This document shows, piece by piece, positions 18,224-27,149 of a stretch of DNA of 64,000 nt. The stretch comes from Phytohabitans sp052068095 (GTDB lineage Bacteria; Actinomycetota; Actinomycetes; Mycobacteriales; Micromonosporaceae): NCBI RefSeq assembly GCF_052068095.1, contig NZ_JBQHDG010000022.1, positions 124,001 to 188,000 on the forward strand, read 5' to 3'. The translations under genes were made by a program, and so were the position numbers. Below the pieces are notes generated by a model. The model was not told where the DNA came from and searched no databases. It saw nothing but the letters and a program-made list of their open reading frames with translations. Position 1 is the stretch's first letter. Every line of letters begins with the position of its first letter.

Positions 18224-18378
18224 AAGCCCGCCCCCTAGATGTGCAGCCGCCCCCTGCCCATGCGCGCGTACAGGCACACCGGCACGGGTGCCTTCACGAC
18301 GTTGGGTTCGGACCAATCGTGCCGGTCACGAGAAAACCAGTGAAGACACCACCGTTGCGTGCATGTAACGCGCACCGA

Positions 18379-20286
18379 TCAAAACCGTCGAGCGCGCAGC
18401 GCCTCCGCGACAGACCAGCCCTGGAAGGGGCAACCGGTCGCCGCGTGTGGCGCGTACCCGTCGGCGGTTTCGCTTACGGATGCTAGGCCAAACTCGGGCA
18501 AATGAGACTCGATACCGGTGAACAACTCGCTAATTCGCCAGCCGGCCTTCCGAGCCGCATCCGCGTAGGGGCCTATTGTCCACGGCCAGACGGTCCCTTG
18601 GTGGTACGCCGCGTCCCGTTGTGCCGGCGTGCCCCGGTGACTTCCGGTGTAGCCCGGCGAGTCGGGGGCGAGACTGCGCGGGCCGAGCGGGGTCATGAGG
18701 GCCGCGCCGATCGCGCGCAGCGCGGCATGGTCGGGCTCCGGCATGGGTGCGCGGGGTAGCGACCACGCGAGGAGCTGGTTGGGGCGGAGGGACATGTCGT
18801 TGCCACCCGGCCCGTCGAGCACATCGTAGAGCCAGCCGGTGGGTGCGGGGTAGCGCTCACGGTAAGCAGAAAGTGCCAGAGCGTGAGCCGCCGGCGCGGC
18901 GCCCGGATCCTGGCCCACCCGCGCGGCGAGATCGACGATCGCGGCCAGACCGTTGACCCAGAGCGCGTTCACCTCGACCGGCTTGCCCGCGCGCGGCGTG
19001 ACCGGCACCCCGTAGACGCGGGCGTCCATCCAGGTCAGTGCCTCGCCCGGCGCGCCCTGTGCGATCAGGCCGTCGGCCGGGTCGGCGCGGATGCCGTACC
19101 GGGTGCCCTCCAGGTGCGCGTCCACGATGCCGCGCAGCGCGGGCAGGAGTTCGGCGGCCAGGTCGGTGTCGCCGGTGACCGTCACGTGCCGGTCGACCGC
19201 GTGCAGAAACCACATCGTGGCGTCGCTGGTGTTGTATTCGACGCTGCCGGTGTCGGCGGTGTTGGCCAGCATGCCCCGGGAGAGCGTGCCCGCGTAGGAC
19301 CGCAACAGCTCGCGCCCCTCCTCGGCGCGGCCGGTGGCGAGGAAGAGCCCCTCGTACGAGGTCATCGTGTCTCGCGACCACGCGCCGAACCACGGGTAGC
19401 CGGCCACCACGTCCGGCCCGGCGCCGGTGCGCACCACGAAGGCGTCGGCCGCGAGGGCGAGCGTGGCGTCGACCGGGTCGGCGGGCTTGGCGGCCGCGAT
19501 GACCTGCCAGTGCCGCTCCCGGGCGGCGGCCACGACCTCGGTGGCCGGTGCGGGCCGGTCCTCCAGGTCGCCGGCCCAGGCGAGCACCTCCAGGGTGTCG
19601 CCCGGTGCGTCGAGCGCGCCACCGAAGCGCCCCGCGTACCAGATGTCCTCTTCGGACGCGAGCCCGCGCGCGGCCTCCTCGCGGTGGTGCGCGCCGCGCC
19701 ACCACTGGCCCGTGGGTGCCCAGCCGGGGCCGGCCATGCGGTACGCCTGTTCGACGACGGCGCCGTCGACGGTCGGGATGACGCGCGGCGGCGGTCCGTC
19801 GGCGTACCGCTCGCCGTGCTGGTCGCGCCACGTGCAGAGCGCCTCCAGCGCGAGCCGGACTCCGGAGCCGGCGATCAGGCGGTGGACCACCGCGACGGCT
19901 GGCCGGCCGTGCGCCATGGCGATCTCCCGCTCGATCACCACGTCGCCGATCCGCCACCGCCAGCGCGGGAGCCCGTCGGCGAGGTCGAAGCGCTCGATCA
20001 GGTGGTGCCCCTTCGGCTCGATCGCTCCAGAGGCCCACTCGTGGGTCGCCAGCCGCACGTGAGCGCCCGAGGGCAGGGTGACGACCGGATCGAGGGAGAC
20101 CAATCCCACGTGACGGGACGCCGGCACATCTCCCGCGACCACCAGCAGCGCATGGTACCGGCGGGTGCGCAGGCCCGAGACGGTTCCCATGGCATAGCCC
20201 CCGAGCCCGTCGGTGAGCAGCCACTCCCTGGTGGTACCCATCACAAGATCGCCACAGACCTGCGGACCGAAACCGATGGGAATCAT
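18379..20286 (-). CDS. glycogen-debranching amylo-alpha-1,6-glucosidase
   Basis: This is a 635-residue protein; ATG 20286 is preceded by AAGGAG with a 4-nt gap. The N-terminal GDE_N-like part begins FGPQVCGDL and REWLLTDGLGGYAMGTVSGLR; the C-terminal (alpha/alpha)6 domain has YPWFGAWSRDTMTSYEGL, KPVEVNALWVNGLA and the late HQGTVWPWTIGPYADA. These are signatures of bacterial glycogen debranching proteins (GH133-like). It would remove alpha-1,6 branches during glycogen turnover. It lies upstream of glgA-glgB on the same strand and divergent from a glucosidase, consistent with a glycogen-metabolism locus. Confidence 0.92.
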   Translation of the reverse strand: MIPIGFGPQVCGDLVMGTTREWLLTDGLGGYAMGTVSGLRTRRYHALLVVAGDVPASRHVGLVSLDPVVTLPSGAHVRLATHEWASGAIEPKGHHLIERFDLADGLPRWRWRIGDVVIEREIAMAHGRPAVAVVHRLIAGSGVRLALEALCTWRDQHGERYADGPPPRVIPTVDGAVVEQAYRMAGPGWAPTGQWWRGAHHREEAARGLASEEDIWYAGRFGGALDAPGDTLEVLAWAGDLEDRPAPATEVVAAARERHWQVIAAAKPADPVDATLALAADAFVVRTGAGPDVVAGYPWFGAWSRDTMTSYEGLFLATGRAEEGRELLRSYAGTLSRGMLANTADTGSVEYNTSDATMWFLHAVDRHVTVTGDTDLAAELLPALRGIVDAHLEGTRYGIRADPADGLIAQGAPGEALTWMDARVYGVPVTPRAGKPVEVNALWVNGLAAIVDLAARVGQDPGAAPAAHALALSAYRERYPAPTGWLYDVLDGPGGNDMSLRPNQLLAWSLPRAPMPEPDHAALRAIGAALMTPLGPRSLAPDSPGYTGSHRGTPAQRDAAYHQGTVWPWTIGPYADAARKAGWRISELFTGIESHLPEFGLASVSETADGYAPHAATGCPFQGWSVAEALRARRF

Positions 20287-20337
20287 TAGGCTCCTTACCG
20301 AGAGCGGGTGGCCATGACGGCGCCTGTAACACGCCAC

Positions 20338-20353
20338 CGGGACAATGGTCCCG
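20338..20353. promoter_or_regulatory. inverted repeat between divergent glucan genes (candidate operator)
   Basis: CGGGAC-AATG-GTCCCG is a perfect 6-bp inverted repeat with a 4-bp spacer. It lies between the debranching gene start (20286) and the likely start of the glucosidase (GTG 20380). If that downstream start is right, this is the only strong dyad in the shared control region. Confidence 0.4.
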
Positions 20354-20379
20354 TGTGGTCACGACGACGGAAGGCGAAG

Positions 20380-23031
20380 GTGGCACGCGGGGTTAAGTCC
20401 GCCGGCGACGCGGAGCATACGCGGCTGGCCCAGGCCAACGCGGGAGAGCAGCCATGGCGGTCCTGGGGGCCGTACCTGTCGGAGCGAGCCTGGGGCACGG
20501 TGCGGGAAGACTACTCGGAGCACGGCACGGCCTGGGATTACTTCCCGCACGACTGTGCCCGCTCCCGCGCCTACCGGTGGAACGAGGACGGCATGGCCGG
20601 CGTCTGCGACGACCGCCAGACGTTCTGCTTCGCCCTCGCCCTCTGGAACGGCCAGGACACGATCCTCAAGGAGCGGATGTTCGGCCTCGGCGGCGACGGG
20701 GGCAACCACGGCGAGGACGTCAAGGAGTACTGGTGGTACGAGGACTCCACCCCGACCCACTCCTGGATGCGCTGGCGCTACCACTACCCGCAGACCGCCT
20801 TCCCGTACGACGACCTGGTGGCCGTCAACGCCGCCCGGGGCCGTGACGAGACCGAGTACGAGCTCGTCGACACCGGCGTCTTCGACGACGACCGCTACTG
20901 GGCGGTGACCGTCGACTACGCCAAGGCCTCGCCGACCGACATGTGCATCGTGGTCAACGTGGCAAACCGCGGCCCGGACACCGCGACGCTGCACGTGTTG
21001 CCCACGCTGTGGTTCCGCAACACATGGTCGTGGGGGCTGCCCGGCCGCGACCAGGTGCCCGTGCTGCGTGGCGGCGACGGCCGGCTGGTCGGCGAGCACT
21101 GGGTGCTCGGCCAGGTGGTGCTGCAAGGCGAGGGCGACCCGACCGTGCTGTGCTGTGACAACGAGACCAACACCCAGAGACTCTGGGGTCTGCCCGGCCG
21201 CAGCGAGTACCCGAAGGACGGCATCAACGACCACGTGGTCGACGGCGCCGACACGGTAAACCCGGCGATGACCGGGACAAAAGGGGCGCTCCACTACCAG
21301 CTGACCGTGCCGTCCGGCGGCGAGGTGTGGATCCGGCTGCGGCTGACGCTCACCTCACCGCCGCCCGGCGACGAGGCCGCCCCGCTGCTCGACCTGGGCA
21401 AAGACTTCGACAAGGTGGTGGCCGCGCGGCGCGCCGAGGCCGACGCCTACTTCACCAAGCTCACCCCGAAGGGCGCGAGCCGCGAAGAGGCCCTCGTGCT
21501 CCGCAAGGCCATCGCCGGGCTGATGTGGGGCAAGCAGTTCTACCACTTCGACGTCGAGCAGTGGCTCAACGGCGACCCGGGCAGCGCGCCGCCACCGGCC
21601 GGCCGCAAGCACGGGCGCAACAGCGCGTGGTGGCACATGAACAGCTTCGACGTGATCTCCATGCCGGACCCCTGGGAGTACCCCTGGTACGCCGCCTGGG
21701 ACCTGGCCTTCCACTGCGTCACGCTGGCCCGCGTCGACCCGGAGTTCGCCAAGCAGCAGGTGCTGCTGCTCCTGCGCGAGTGGTACATGCACCCCAACGG
21801 CCAGATCCCGGCGTACGAGTGGGCGTTCGGCGACGTCAACCCACCCGTGCACGCCTGGGCCGCGCTGCGCGTCTTCGAGATCGACGGCGGCCGCGACTAC
21901 GACTTCCTCGCCCGGGTGATGCACAAGCTGCTGCTCAACTTCACCTGGTGGGTCAACCGCAAGGACATCAACGGCAACAACGTCTTCGAGGGCGGCTTCC
22001 TCGGCCTCGACAACGTCGGCCCGTTCGACCGCTCGGCGGCGCTGCCGGTCGCCGGGGTGCTGGAGCAGTCCGACGGCACCGGCTGGATGGCCATGTACGC
22101 GCTCAACCTGCTCGACATGGCCGTGCGCCTGGCCGAGCACGACCGGGCGTACGAGGACGTGGCCACCAAGTTCTTCGAGCACTTCGCGTACATCGCGGCG
22201 GCCGCGTACCAGCAGGGCCTGTGGGACGAGGAAGACTCGTTCTTCTACGACCAGCTCCGCCTGCCCGACGGCAGCACCGTGCCGCTCAAGGTGCGCTCGG
22301 TGGTCGGCCTGCTCCCGCTCGCCGCCACCACCACACTCAGCTCCCGCACGCTCGCCCGCCTGCCCGAGCTGGCCGCGCGGCTGCGCTGGTTCCTGACCAA
22401 CAAGCCCGCCTACGCCGACGTGCTGGGCGCCCGCCGGCTGGCCGGCGACGGCATGAAACGGCGCCTGCTGTCGATGGTCGGCCCCGAGCAGATCGTGCGC
22501 ATCCTGGCCCGCATGCTCGACGAGGACGAGTTCCTCTCCCAGTACGGCCTGCGCACCCTCTCCCGCCGCCACCTGGACAAGCCGTTCACGGTCGAGCTCG
22601 GCGGCCAGGAGTTCACCGTCGGCTACGAGCCGGCCGAGTCCACCAGCGGCCTCTTCGGCGGCAACTCCAACTGGCGCGGCCCGATCTGGATGCCCACCAA
22701 CTACCTGCTGATCAGCGCGCTGCGCGACTACGCCGACTTCTTCGGCGACGGCCTGGCCATCGAGCACCCGACCCGCTCCGGCAAGAAACGCACCCTCAAC
22801 GAGGTCGCCGACGACCTCTCCGACCGGCTGATCTCACTCTTCGTGCCCGACGCCTGGGGCCGCCGCCCGATGTACGGCGCCTGCGAGCTCTTCCAACGCC
22901 ACCCCGACTGGAAGGACCTGATCGTCTTCCCGGAGTACTTCCACGGCGACAACGGCGCCGGCCTCGGCGCCTGGCACCAGACGGGGTGGACCGCCCTGGT
23001 CGCCGACCTGATCCTCACGACGAGACGATAG
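20380..23031 (+). CDS. large (alpha/alpha)6 glucosidase (GH63/MGH1-like)
   Basis: I chose GTG 20380 because GGAAGG lies 5 nt upstream and because family members begin close to the AEHxRLAxA...PWRRWGPYLSERxWGTVREDYS block; this gives 883 residues. Frame-compatible starts at 20308, 20314 and 20353 would leave almost no room for divergent promoters. The sequence has the tryptophan-rich sugar-binding pattern of this group: EHGTAWDYFPHDCARSRAYRW, KEYWWYEDSTPTHSWMRWRYHYPQ, FDVISMPDPWEYPWYAAWD, PAYEWAFGDVNPP and the terminal GDNGAGLGAWHQTGWTALVA. Proteins like this are annotated as glucosidase or mannosylglycerate-hydrolase-like; the exact substrate is not visible. Context with the debranching enzyme suggests alpha-glucan or trehalose-related sugars. 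Confidence 0.85.
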   Translation: MARGVKSAGDAEHTRLAQANAGEQPWRSWGPYLSERAWGTVREDYSEHGTAWDYFPHDCARSRAYRWNEDGMAGVCDDRQTFCFALALWNGQDTILKERMFGLGGDGGNHGEDVKEYWWYEDSTPTHSWMRWRYHYPQTAFPYDDLVAVNAARGRDETEYELVDTGVFDDDRYWAVTVDYAKASPTDMCIVVNVANRGPDTATLHVLPTLWFRNTWSWGLPGRDQVPVLRGGDGRLVGEHWVLGQVVLQGEGDPTVLCCDNETNTQRLWGLPGRSEYPKDGINDHVVDGADTVNPAMTGTKGALHYQLTVPSGGEVWIRLRLTLTSPPPGDEAAPLLDLGKDFDKVVAARRAEADAYFTKLTPKGASREEALVLRKAIAGLMWGKQFYHFDVEQWLNGDPGSAPPPAGRKHGRNSAWWHMNSFDVISMPDPWEYPWYAAWDLAFHCVTLARVDPEFAKQQVLLLLREWYMHPNGQIPAYEWAFGDVNPPVHAWAALRVFEIDGGRDYDFLARVMHKLLLNFTWWVNRKDINGNNVFEGGFLGLDNVGPFDRSAALPVAGVLEQSDGTGWMAMYALNLLDMAVRLAEHDRAYEDVATKFFEHFAYIAAAAYQQGLWDEEDSFFYDQLRLPDGSTVPLKVRSVVGLLPLAATTTLSSRTLARLPELAARLRWFLTNKPAYADVLGARRLAGDGMKRRLLSMVGPEQIVRILARMLDEDEFLSQYGLRTLSRRHLDKPFTVELGGQEFTVGYEPAESTSGLFGGNSNWRGPIWMPTNYLLISALRDYADFFGDGLAIEHPTRSGKKRTLNEVADDLSDRLISLFVPDAWGRRPMYGACELFQRHPDWKDLIVFPEYFHGDNGAGLGAWHQTGWTALVADLILTTRR

Positions 23032-23108
23032 AGATCTTGAGCTACCGCGACGCCCGTCGTGGTCACTCTCCGTTGCTCCCGCGGCCTCACCCTCCGCCGT
23101 TGGCCGCG
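23032..23108 (+). repeat. intergenic repeat family, copy A (short form)
   Basis: It starts immediately after the glucosidase stop. It carries the family core TTGAGCTACCGCGACG, then CCGTCGTGGTC, GCTCCCGCGGCCTCACCC and GCCGTTGGCCGCG. Compared with copies B-D it lacks the upstream CGGAGTCGGGG part and the downstream TGTCCACAATG part. Confidence 0.75.
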
Positions 23109-23116
23109 CCTCCCTC

Positions 23117-23139
23117 CCCAAGAGGGCAGCCCTCTTGGG
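23117..23139. terminator. 23-bp palindrome between convergent genes
   Basis: CCCAAGAGGGC-A-GCCCTCTTGGG has 11-bp perfect arms. It lies between the glucosidase and the convergent lipoprotein gene. A partial second copy of the right arm (GGGCTGCCCTCTTGA) occurs at 23186-23200. A bidirectional terminator is likely, though the one-base centre means a real hairpin would have fewer paired bases. Confidence 0.5.
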
Positions 23140-23219
23140 CGTGAATTCCCAGCAGGGGTCGCGTATACCCGCCCAGACAGTGACAGGGCTGCCCTCTTGA
23201 GGACCGGGCGGGAGGCGCC

Positions 23220-23909
23220 TCATGCCGGGGCGACTGTGATGGCGCCGGTGCTCGAACGCAGGGTTATCGCGCTCTTGGCTTTCGGGAGGCTGGGCAGGTT
23301 GACGGCCGGGCCGGCGGCGGTCTTGGCGTCGATGCGGTATTCGCCCTGTGCCGGCAGAAACACCTGGGTCGCGCCGACGTCGTTCGTCACGTCGACGGCG
23401 GGTGGGGCGGCCGCGTAGCGCAGCTCGACGGCGCCGACGCTCGTGGTGGCCTTCGTCTTCCCGGCCAGGCCCGTGCCCCGGATCGCGCCGACGTCGGTGG
23501 TGATGTCGAGCGCGCCGGTCATGCCGGTCACCGTCACCGGCGCGGTCCGCACCTTGACGGTCACCGCCAGCGTGCGGGGCACCTCGATCCGGTAGTGGGT
23601 GGAGCACCGCCCGTCGGCGTCGGCCGCCTTGCCGCAACCCTGGTCCACCAGGAACAGGGTGCCGCCCTCGACGCGGTGGCTGGTGAGCGGAGGTAGGTCG
23701 GCGTACACGTGCCGCTCGCGGACCCGGTGCGGGCCGTCGACGGCGGCGACCTCGACCGAGCCTGACCCGCCGGTCAGTTCGACCGTCGTGACGGTGGCGG
23801 GCACGTCGTACGTCTTGAGATCCTCCGCGACCTTGAGGGCGGTGGTGTCGCAGCCGGCGAGGGCGACTGCCGCGAGTGCCGCGAGGAGCCAGCGAGCGGG
23901 GGTCAGCAC
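23220..23909 (-). CDS. DUF4097-like secreted lipoprotein
   Basis: This is a 229-residue protein from GTG 23909. The signal peptide LTPARWLLAALAAVALAGC ends in a clear lipobox (LAGC), so it is probably a membrane-anchored surface lipoprotein. The rest is a run of beta strands with alternating Val/Thr (VTVKVRTAPVTVTGMTGALD, ITTDVGAIRGTGL, TSVGAVELRY), the beta-helix-like pattern of DUF4097/DUF2807 putative adhesins. The start overlaps the stop of the GNAT gene by 7 bp, making it the last of three overlapping minus-strand genes (DinB, GNAT, lipoprotein). Function is unknown. Confidence 0.8.
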   Translation of the reverse strand: MLTPARWLLAALAAVALAGCDTTALKVAEDLKTYDVPATVTTVELTGGSGSVEVAAVDGPHRVRERHVYADLPPLTSHRVEGGTLFLVDQGCGKAADADGRCSTHYRIEVPRTLAVTVKVRTAPVTVTGMTGALDITTDVGAIRGTGLAGKTKATTSVGAVELRYAAAPPAVDVTNDVGATQVFLPAQGEYRIDAKTAAGPAVNLPSLPKAKSAITLRSSTGAITVAPA

Positions 23910-24502
23910 TCGGCGAAATCTACGCGCATGACGACGCGGCGGAGGGTGGGGTGGCTGACCTCCCTGAAGCCGGCCTCCTCGAAGACCTGGCGGGCGCCGA
24001 CGTGGAGCTCGCCCCAGGTGATCACCTTGCCCGGCTGGGTGGTCATCGGGTAGGCCTCCAGCGCGCGGGCCCCGCGCTCGCGGGCGAAGTCGACCGCGGC
24101 CCGGACGAGGTCGTAGGTGAGGCCCCGGCCGCGGTATCCGGTGCGGACCGCGAAGCAGGTCACCGCCCACACGTCGGGGTCGTCCCTGTCCTCCTGCCGG
24201 CCTTTCCACGGGACCGGCATGGTGCGCAGCCTCGGGTACGCGACGCGCGGCTCGACCGCCACCCACCCGGCCGGCTCGCCGTCGACGTACGCGACGAGCC
24301 CGCTGGTGGCCGCCGCGTCGGGGTCGTCGCACCGGGTCTGCGTGCGCAGGGCCTCGGTGCGTTCCTCCTGTGTGGAGTCGCGCCAAATCCAGCCCACCAC
24401 CTTGAACCGCTGGCACCGGCACCGGCCGGGGTAGGACCCACCGAAGACGGCGGTGATGTCGTCCCACGACGCCTCGTTGGCCGGGACGATCCGGACGCTC
24501 AT
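23903..24502 (-). CDS. GNAT-family N-acetyltransferase
   Basis: This is a 199-residue protein from ATG 24502, overlapping the DinB stop (ATGA). The acetyl-CoA loop is visible as FAVRTGYRGRGLTYDLVRAAVDFA (R/Q-x-x-G-x-G/A type), followed by GARALEAYPM and the C-terminal GARQVFEEAGFREVSHPTLR. The N-terminus has CxC (RCRCQRF), seen in a subgroup of actinobacterial GNATs. The substrate is unknown. Confidence 0.9.
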   Translation of the reverse strand: MSVRIVPANEASWDDITAVFGGSYPGRCRCQRFKVVGWIWRDSTQEERTEALRTQTRCDDPDAAATSGLVAYVDGEPAGWVAVEPRVAYPRLRTMPVPWKGRQEDRDDPDVWAVTCFAVRTGYRGRGLTYDLVRAAVDFARERGARALEAYPMTTQPGKVITWGELHVGARQVFEEAGFREVSHPTLRRVVMRVDFAEC

Positions 24503-25056
24503 TGGGGTGGATCCTCGCCGACCAGGCCGTCGACGGCCTCGCGGAAGAGATCGGCGTGCCCCACGTGGCGAGCGTACTCGTCGTGCAGGTCGACGAGCAG
24601 GCGTCGCAGGTTGGGTGACCGACCGTCCGGGGTGACGAACCTCGTGGGTTGGTCGAGCCCGCCCTCGGCGAGCGCCTTCGCCAGCGCGGCCCGCCGGCGC
24701 TCGACCGCGCCCTGCCAGAGGGCGTAGAGGTCGTCCGGCGAGTCGCCGGCCGCGCTGTGCCAGCACCAGTCGGGGTCGGCCGCGAAGTCCGCCGCCTTCC
24801 ATGGCCCCACGGGCGGGCCGCCGGTCAGGTCGCGCGCGGTGTAGTAGGCCTCGACAAACGCCATGTGCTTGAGCAGCCCGCCGAGCGTCATCGTCGACGG
24901 CGGGTGCGGCTGGCGGAGGCCGGCCGCGTCGAGGCCGCCGCACTTCCAGGCGAACTGGGCGCGGGAGCGGTCGAGCGCGAAGAGCAGCATCTCCACCTCG
25001 CCGGCGGTGAACGACGGCTCGTGGATCGTGGTGTCGAGAACTGTCATGGCGGGCAT
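24499..25056 (-). CDS. DinB-family protein
   Basis: It has 185 residues from ATG 25056 (GGAA 6 nt upstream), or 182 from ATG 25047. The four-helix-bundle DinB pattern is seen: LLFALDRSRAQFAWKCGGLD, STMTLGGLLKHMAFVEAYY with the first metal-type His, and the C-terminal LLVDLHDEYARHVGHADLFREAVDG with the His pair. Members bind divalent metal and some are mycothiol-dependent transferases; the role here is not known. It is the first gene of the DinB-GNAT-lipoprotein overlapping set and is divergent from the WYL regulator 48 bp away. Confidence 0.88.
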   Translation of the reverse strand: MPAMTVLDTTIHEPSFTAGEVEMLLFALDRSRAQFAWKCGGLDAAGLRQPHPPSTMTLGGLLKHMAFVEAYYTARDLTGGPPVGPWKAADFAADPDWCWHSAAGDSPDDLYALWQGAVERRRAALAKALAEGGLDQPTRFVTPDGRSPNLRRLLVDLHDEYARHVGHADLFREAVDGLVGEDPPQ

Positions 25057-25104
25057 GCTAGGTTCCGTTCCGGTCGTTCTGCTTCCGGATTGTGGGGAGG
25101 CGTG

Positions 25105-26058
25105 GTGAAAACCGAGGCGAGTCCCACCGCGCGGGCGCTGCTCGCGCTCGAGCTCGTGCAGGGCAGCCCGGGGATCACCGCCGACCGCATCGCGGGCAAG
25201 CTGGGCGTGTCGGAGCGGGCCGCCCGGCGGTACGTCGAGATCCTCCGCGAGGCCGGCATCCCGATCGAGTCGGTCCGCGGGCCGCACGGCGGCTACCGGC
25301 TCGGCCGGGGGCTGCGGCTGCCGCCGCTGCTGTTCAGCGCCACCGAGGCGCTCGGCCTGGTCATGGCCGTGCTCGACGGCCACCACGACGCGGGCGACCC
25401 CACCGACCCGGTGGGCAGCGCGCTCGGCAAGCTCGTGCGCGCGCTGCCGGAGCCGGTCGCCGCCCAGGCCGAGGCGGTGCGGCGCAGCACCGCGCCCGCG
25501 CCCGACCGGTCCGCCGCGCGCCCCGACCCGCAGACCACGACCGCGCTGGTCCAGGCCCGCGCGCAGGGCCGCCGGGTGCGTCTCGGCTACCGCTCCGAGG
25601 CCGGTCCGGAACGGGTCTTCGAGGTCGACCCGTGGGCGGTCGTGGTCCGCCACGGCCGGTGGTACCTGCTGTGCTGGTCGCACACCTCGGGCGCCCGCCG
25701 CGCGTACCGGATCGACCGGGTCCGCGACGTGGCGGTGCTCGACGCGGCCTTCAGCCCACCCGCCGACCTCGACCCGGTGGCGATGCTCGAAGAGCACCTG
25801 TCCGTCGGTTGGGACTACCAGACGGAGGTGCTCATCGAGTCACCCGTCGAGCCCCTGTCCCGCTGGCTGCCGCGCGCGCTCGGCCGCCTCGAGCCGGTCG
25901 ACGACGTCACCTGCCGGCTTGTCGGCACCACCAGCGATCCCATCTGGTACGCGGAGCAGCTCGCCGTCGTGCCCCGCATCACCCGGGTCGTGGGCGGCCC
26001 GGAGCTGCGGTGGGCGGTGCGCACGCTCGGCGAGCGGCTCGTCGCGGCGGCTAGCTGA
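25105..26058 (+). CDS. HTH/WYL-domain transcriptional regulator
   Basis: This is a 317-residue protein; GTG 25105 is preceded by GGGGAGG. The N-terminal HTH_11 winged helix (about 1-60) reads LGVSERAARRYVEILREAGIPI, then the wing GPHGGYRLGRG. The WYL sensor domain (about 145-215) contains GYRSEAGPERVFEVDPWAVV and HGRWYLLCW, with a C-terminal WCX extension. WYL regulators bind nucleotides or nucleic acid and often control DNA-damage or metabolic genes. It is divergent from dinB and is a plausible regulator of that cluster. Confidence 0.92.
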   Translation: MKTEASPTARALLALELVQGSPGITADRIAGKLGVSERAARRYVEILREAGIPIESVRGPHGGYRLGRGLRLPPLLFSATEALGLVMAVLDGHHDAGDPTDPVGSALGKLVRALPEPVAAQAEAVRRSTAPAPDRSAARPDPQTTTALVQARAQGRRVRLGYRSEAGPERVFEVDPWAVVVRHGRWYLLCWSHTSGARRAYRIDRVRDVAVLDAAFSPPADLDPVAMLEEHLSVGWDYQTEVLIESPVEPLSRWLPRALGRLEPVDDVTCRLVGTTSDPIWYAEQLAVVPRITRVVGGPELRWAVRTLGERLVAAAS

Positions 26059-26150
26059 CCAGAAGGCCGTCGCCTTCACTGTCGAGGTTGACGGTCTGGC
26101 CCGGCTTGAGCTCGTCGCCCAGGATCCGCTCGGCCAGGAGCAGGCGACGC
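26051..26150 (-). pseudogene. 3' remnant of a ClpB-like AAA+ gene
   Basis: Reading leftwards to the TAG at 26051-26053, about 32 codons encode LAERILGDELKPGQTVNLDS and EGDGLLVS. This matches the C-terminal end of ClpB/ClpC chaperones (pattern LAxxILxGExxPG, then an acidic strand). Upstream of this point the frame is no longer Clp-like and the plus strand becomes coding-like instead. It looks like the broken tail of a gene removed or inverted away. It overlaps the end of the WYL gene by 8 bp. Confidence 0.55.
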
Positions 26151-26872
26151 CGGGCGGGCGGCGGTGGCCCGGCCCCACCGACGAGCACCGTGCGTGGCTG
26201 TTCGCCTTCCGCGAACAGCGCCCGTTCTACGCCCGCGTCCGCGACACCCGCCAGGCCGCCGACCTTCCGCTGGGCCGGGCCGCGCACCTGACCGCGCGGT
26301 TTCCGAGGCTGCGCACCGCCACCGCGGCCGGCCTGATGTACGACGGTCCGGGCCGGCAGACCGCCCTCGCGATGCTGTACACGGTGCTGGCCCACGAGTC
26401 GCCGGAGCTGCTGCCCACCGCCGAGGCCCGCGCCTGGGTGGGCGACCTGGGCGAGGAGGCGGCCGTCGACGTCGCCTGCGCCCCGCTCGACCGGGCCGCC
26501 CGGCTGCTGCTCGACGGCGACCGCTGGCGGCTGTGGACGAGGGTGGAGGCGGCGCTCGCGGCCGGCGAGAGCGGCTCCGACCGGCGGGTCCGCGACGTGG
26601 CCGTCACGCTCGGCCGGGAGCTGCGCGCGGTGAGCCTGCGCGGCTCGCTCGGCGGCGTGCGACACATCCTCGACGCGCTGCTCGTCGAGGCCCACGAGGG
26701 TCACCCGCCGGGGGCACGCGTCCGGCTCGAGGGTCGGCCCGCCACCGTCGTCGGCGTCCGCTGGTCGCCGGCCGGCCCGCCCACGGGATACGAGGTGTGC
26801 CTCGACGGCGACCCGACCGTCCGTGTCGTGCCTACCGATTCCCTCGACAATGGACAGTCGGTCCTGGTGTGA
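26147..26872 (+). pseudogene. unidentified protein, probably 5'-truncated at a rearrangement junction
   Basis: This strand has strong coding character (third-position GC, protein-like composition) from about 26150 to the TGA at 26870-26872, but no ATG/GTG/TTG with an RBS opens the frame; the first in-frame Met is near 26337. The translated part is helical (AAHLTARFPRLRTATAAGLM, LLPTAEARAWVGDLGEEAAV, GLGGVRHILDALLVEAHEG-like) with a C-terminal beta segment (VRLEGRPATVVGVRW). I do not recognise the family. It begins where the ClpB-like remnant ends on the other strand, suggesting the original start was lost in the same event. Alternatively it is intact with an internal start. Confidence 0.45.
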
Positions 26873-27003
26873 GGCCCGAGCTGGTTCTGGTCCTGCGCTA
26901 CCGCCGGCGCAAGCAGCAGGACCACGCCAGCCGCCTGGCCAGCGCCGCCCGCCAGTACCCCCGCCCCGGCCGCGGCCGCACGCTCCCGATCGTCGAGCGC
27001 TAG
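26869..27003 (+). CDS. possible 44-aa basic peptide coupled to the preceding frame
   Basis: A GTG at 26869 overlaps the upstream TGA (GTGTGA). It encodes 44 residues rich in Arg/Gln (LRYRRRKQQDHASRLASAAR). Translational coupling makes it possible, but there is no recognisable family and the codon pattern is ambiguous. Treat as tentative. Confidence 0.25.
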   Translation: MRPELVLVLRYRRRKQQDHASRLASAARQYPRPGRGRTLPIVER

Positions 27004-27149
27004 TCGGTGCCCACCCGTCCGCTGTTGGTCGCGGCCACTCGGCCACCTCCGGCGGGTCGGCCCTGATCGTTGGCTGGTGGACCTTCGGCGCGATCCGCGA
27101 CGCGGAGCTGTTAGCTCGAGGGCGATCCGTGGTGGATCGCTTGAGACCA

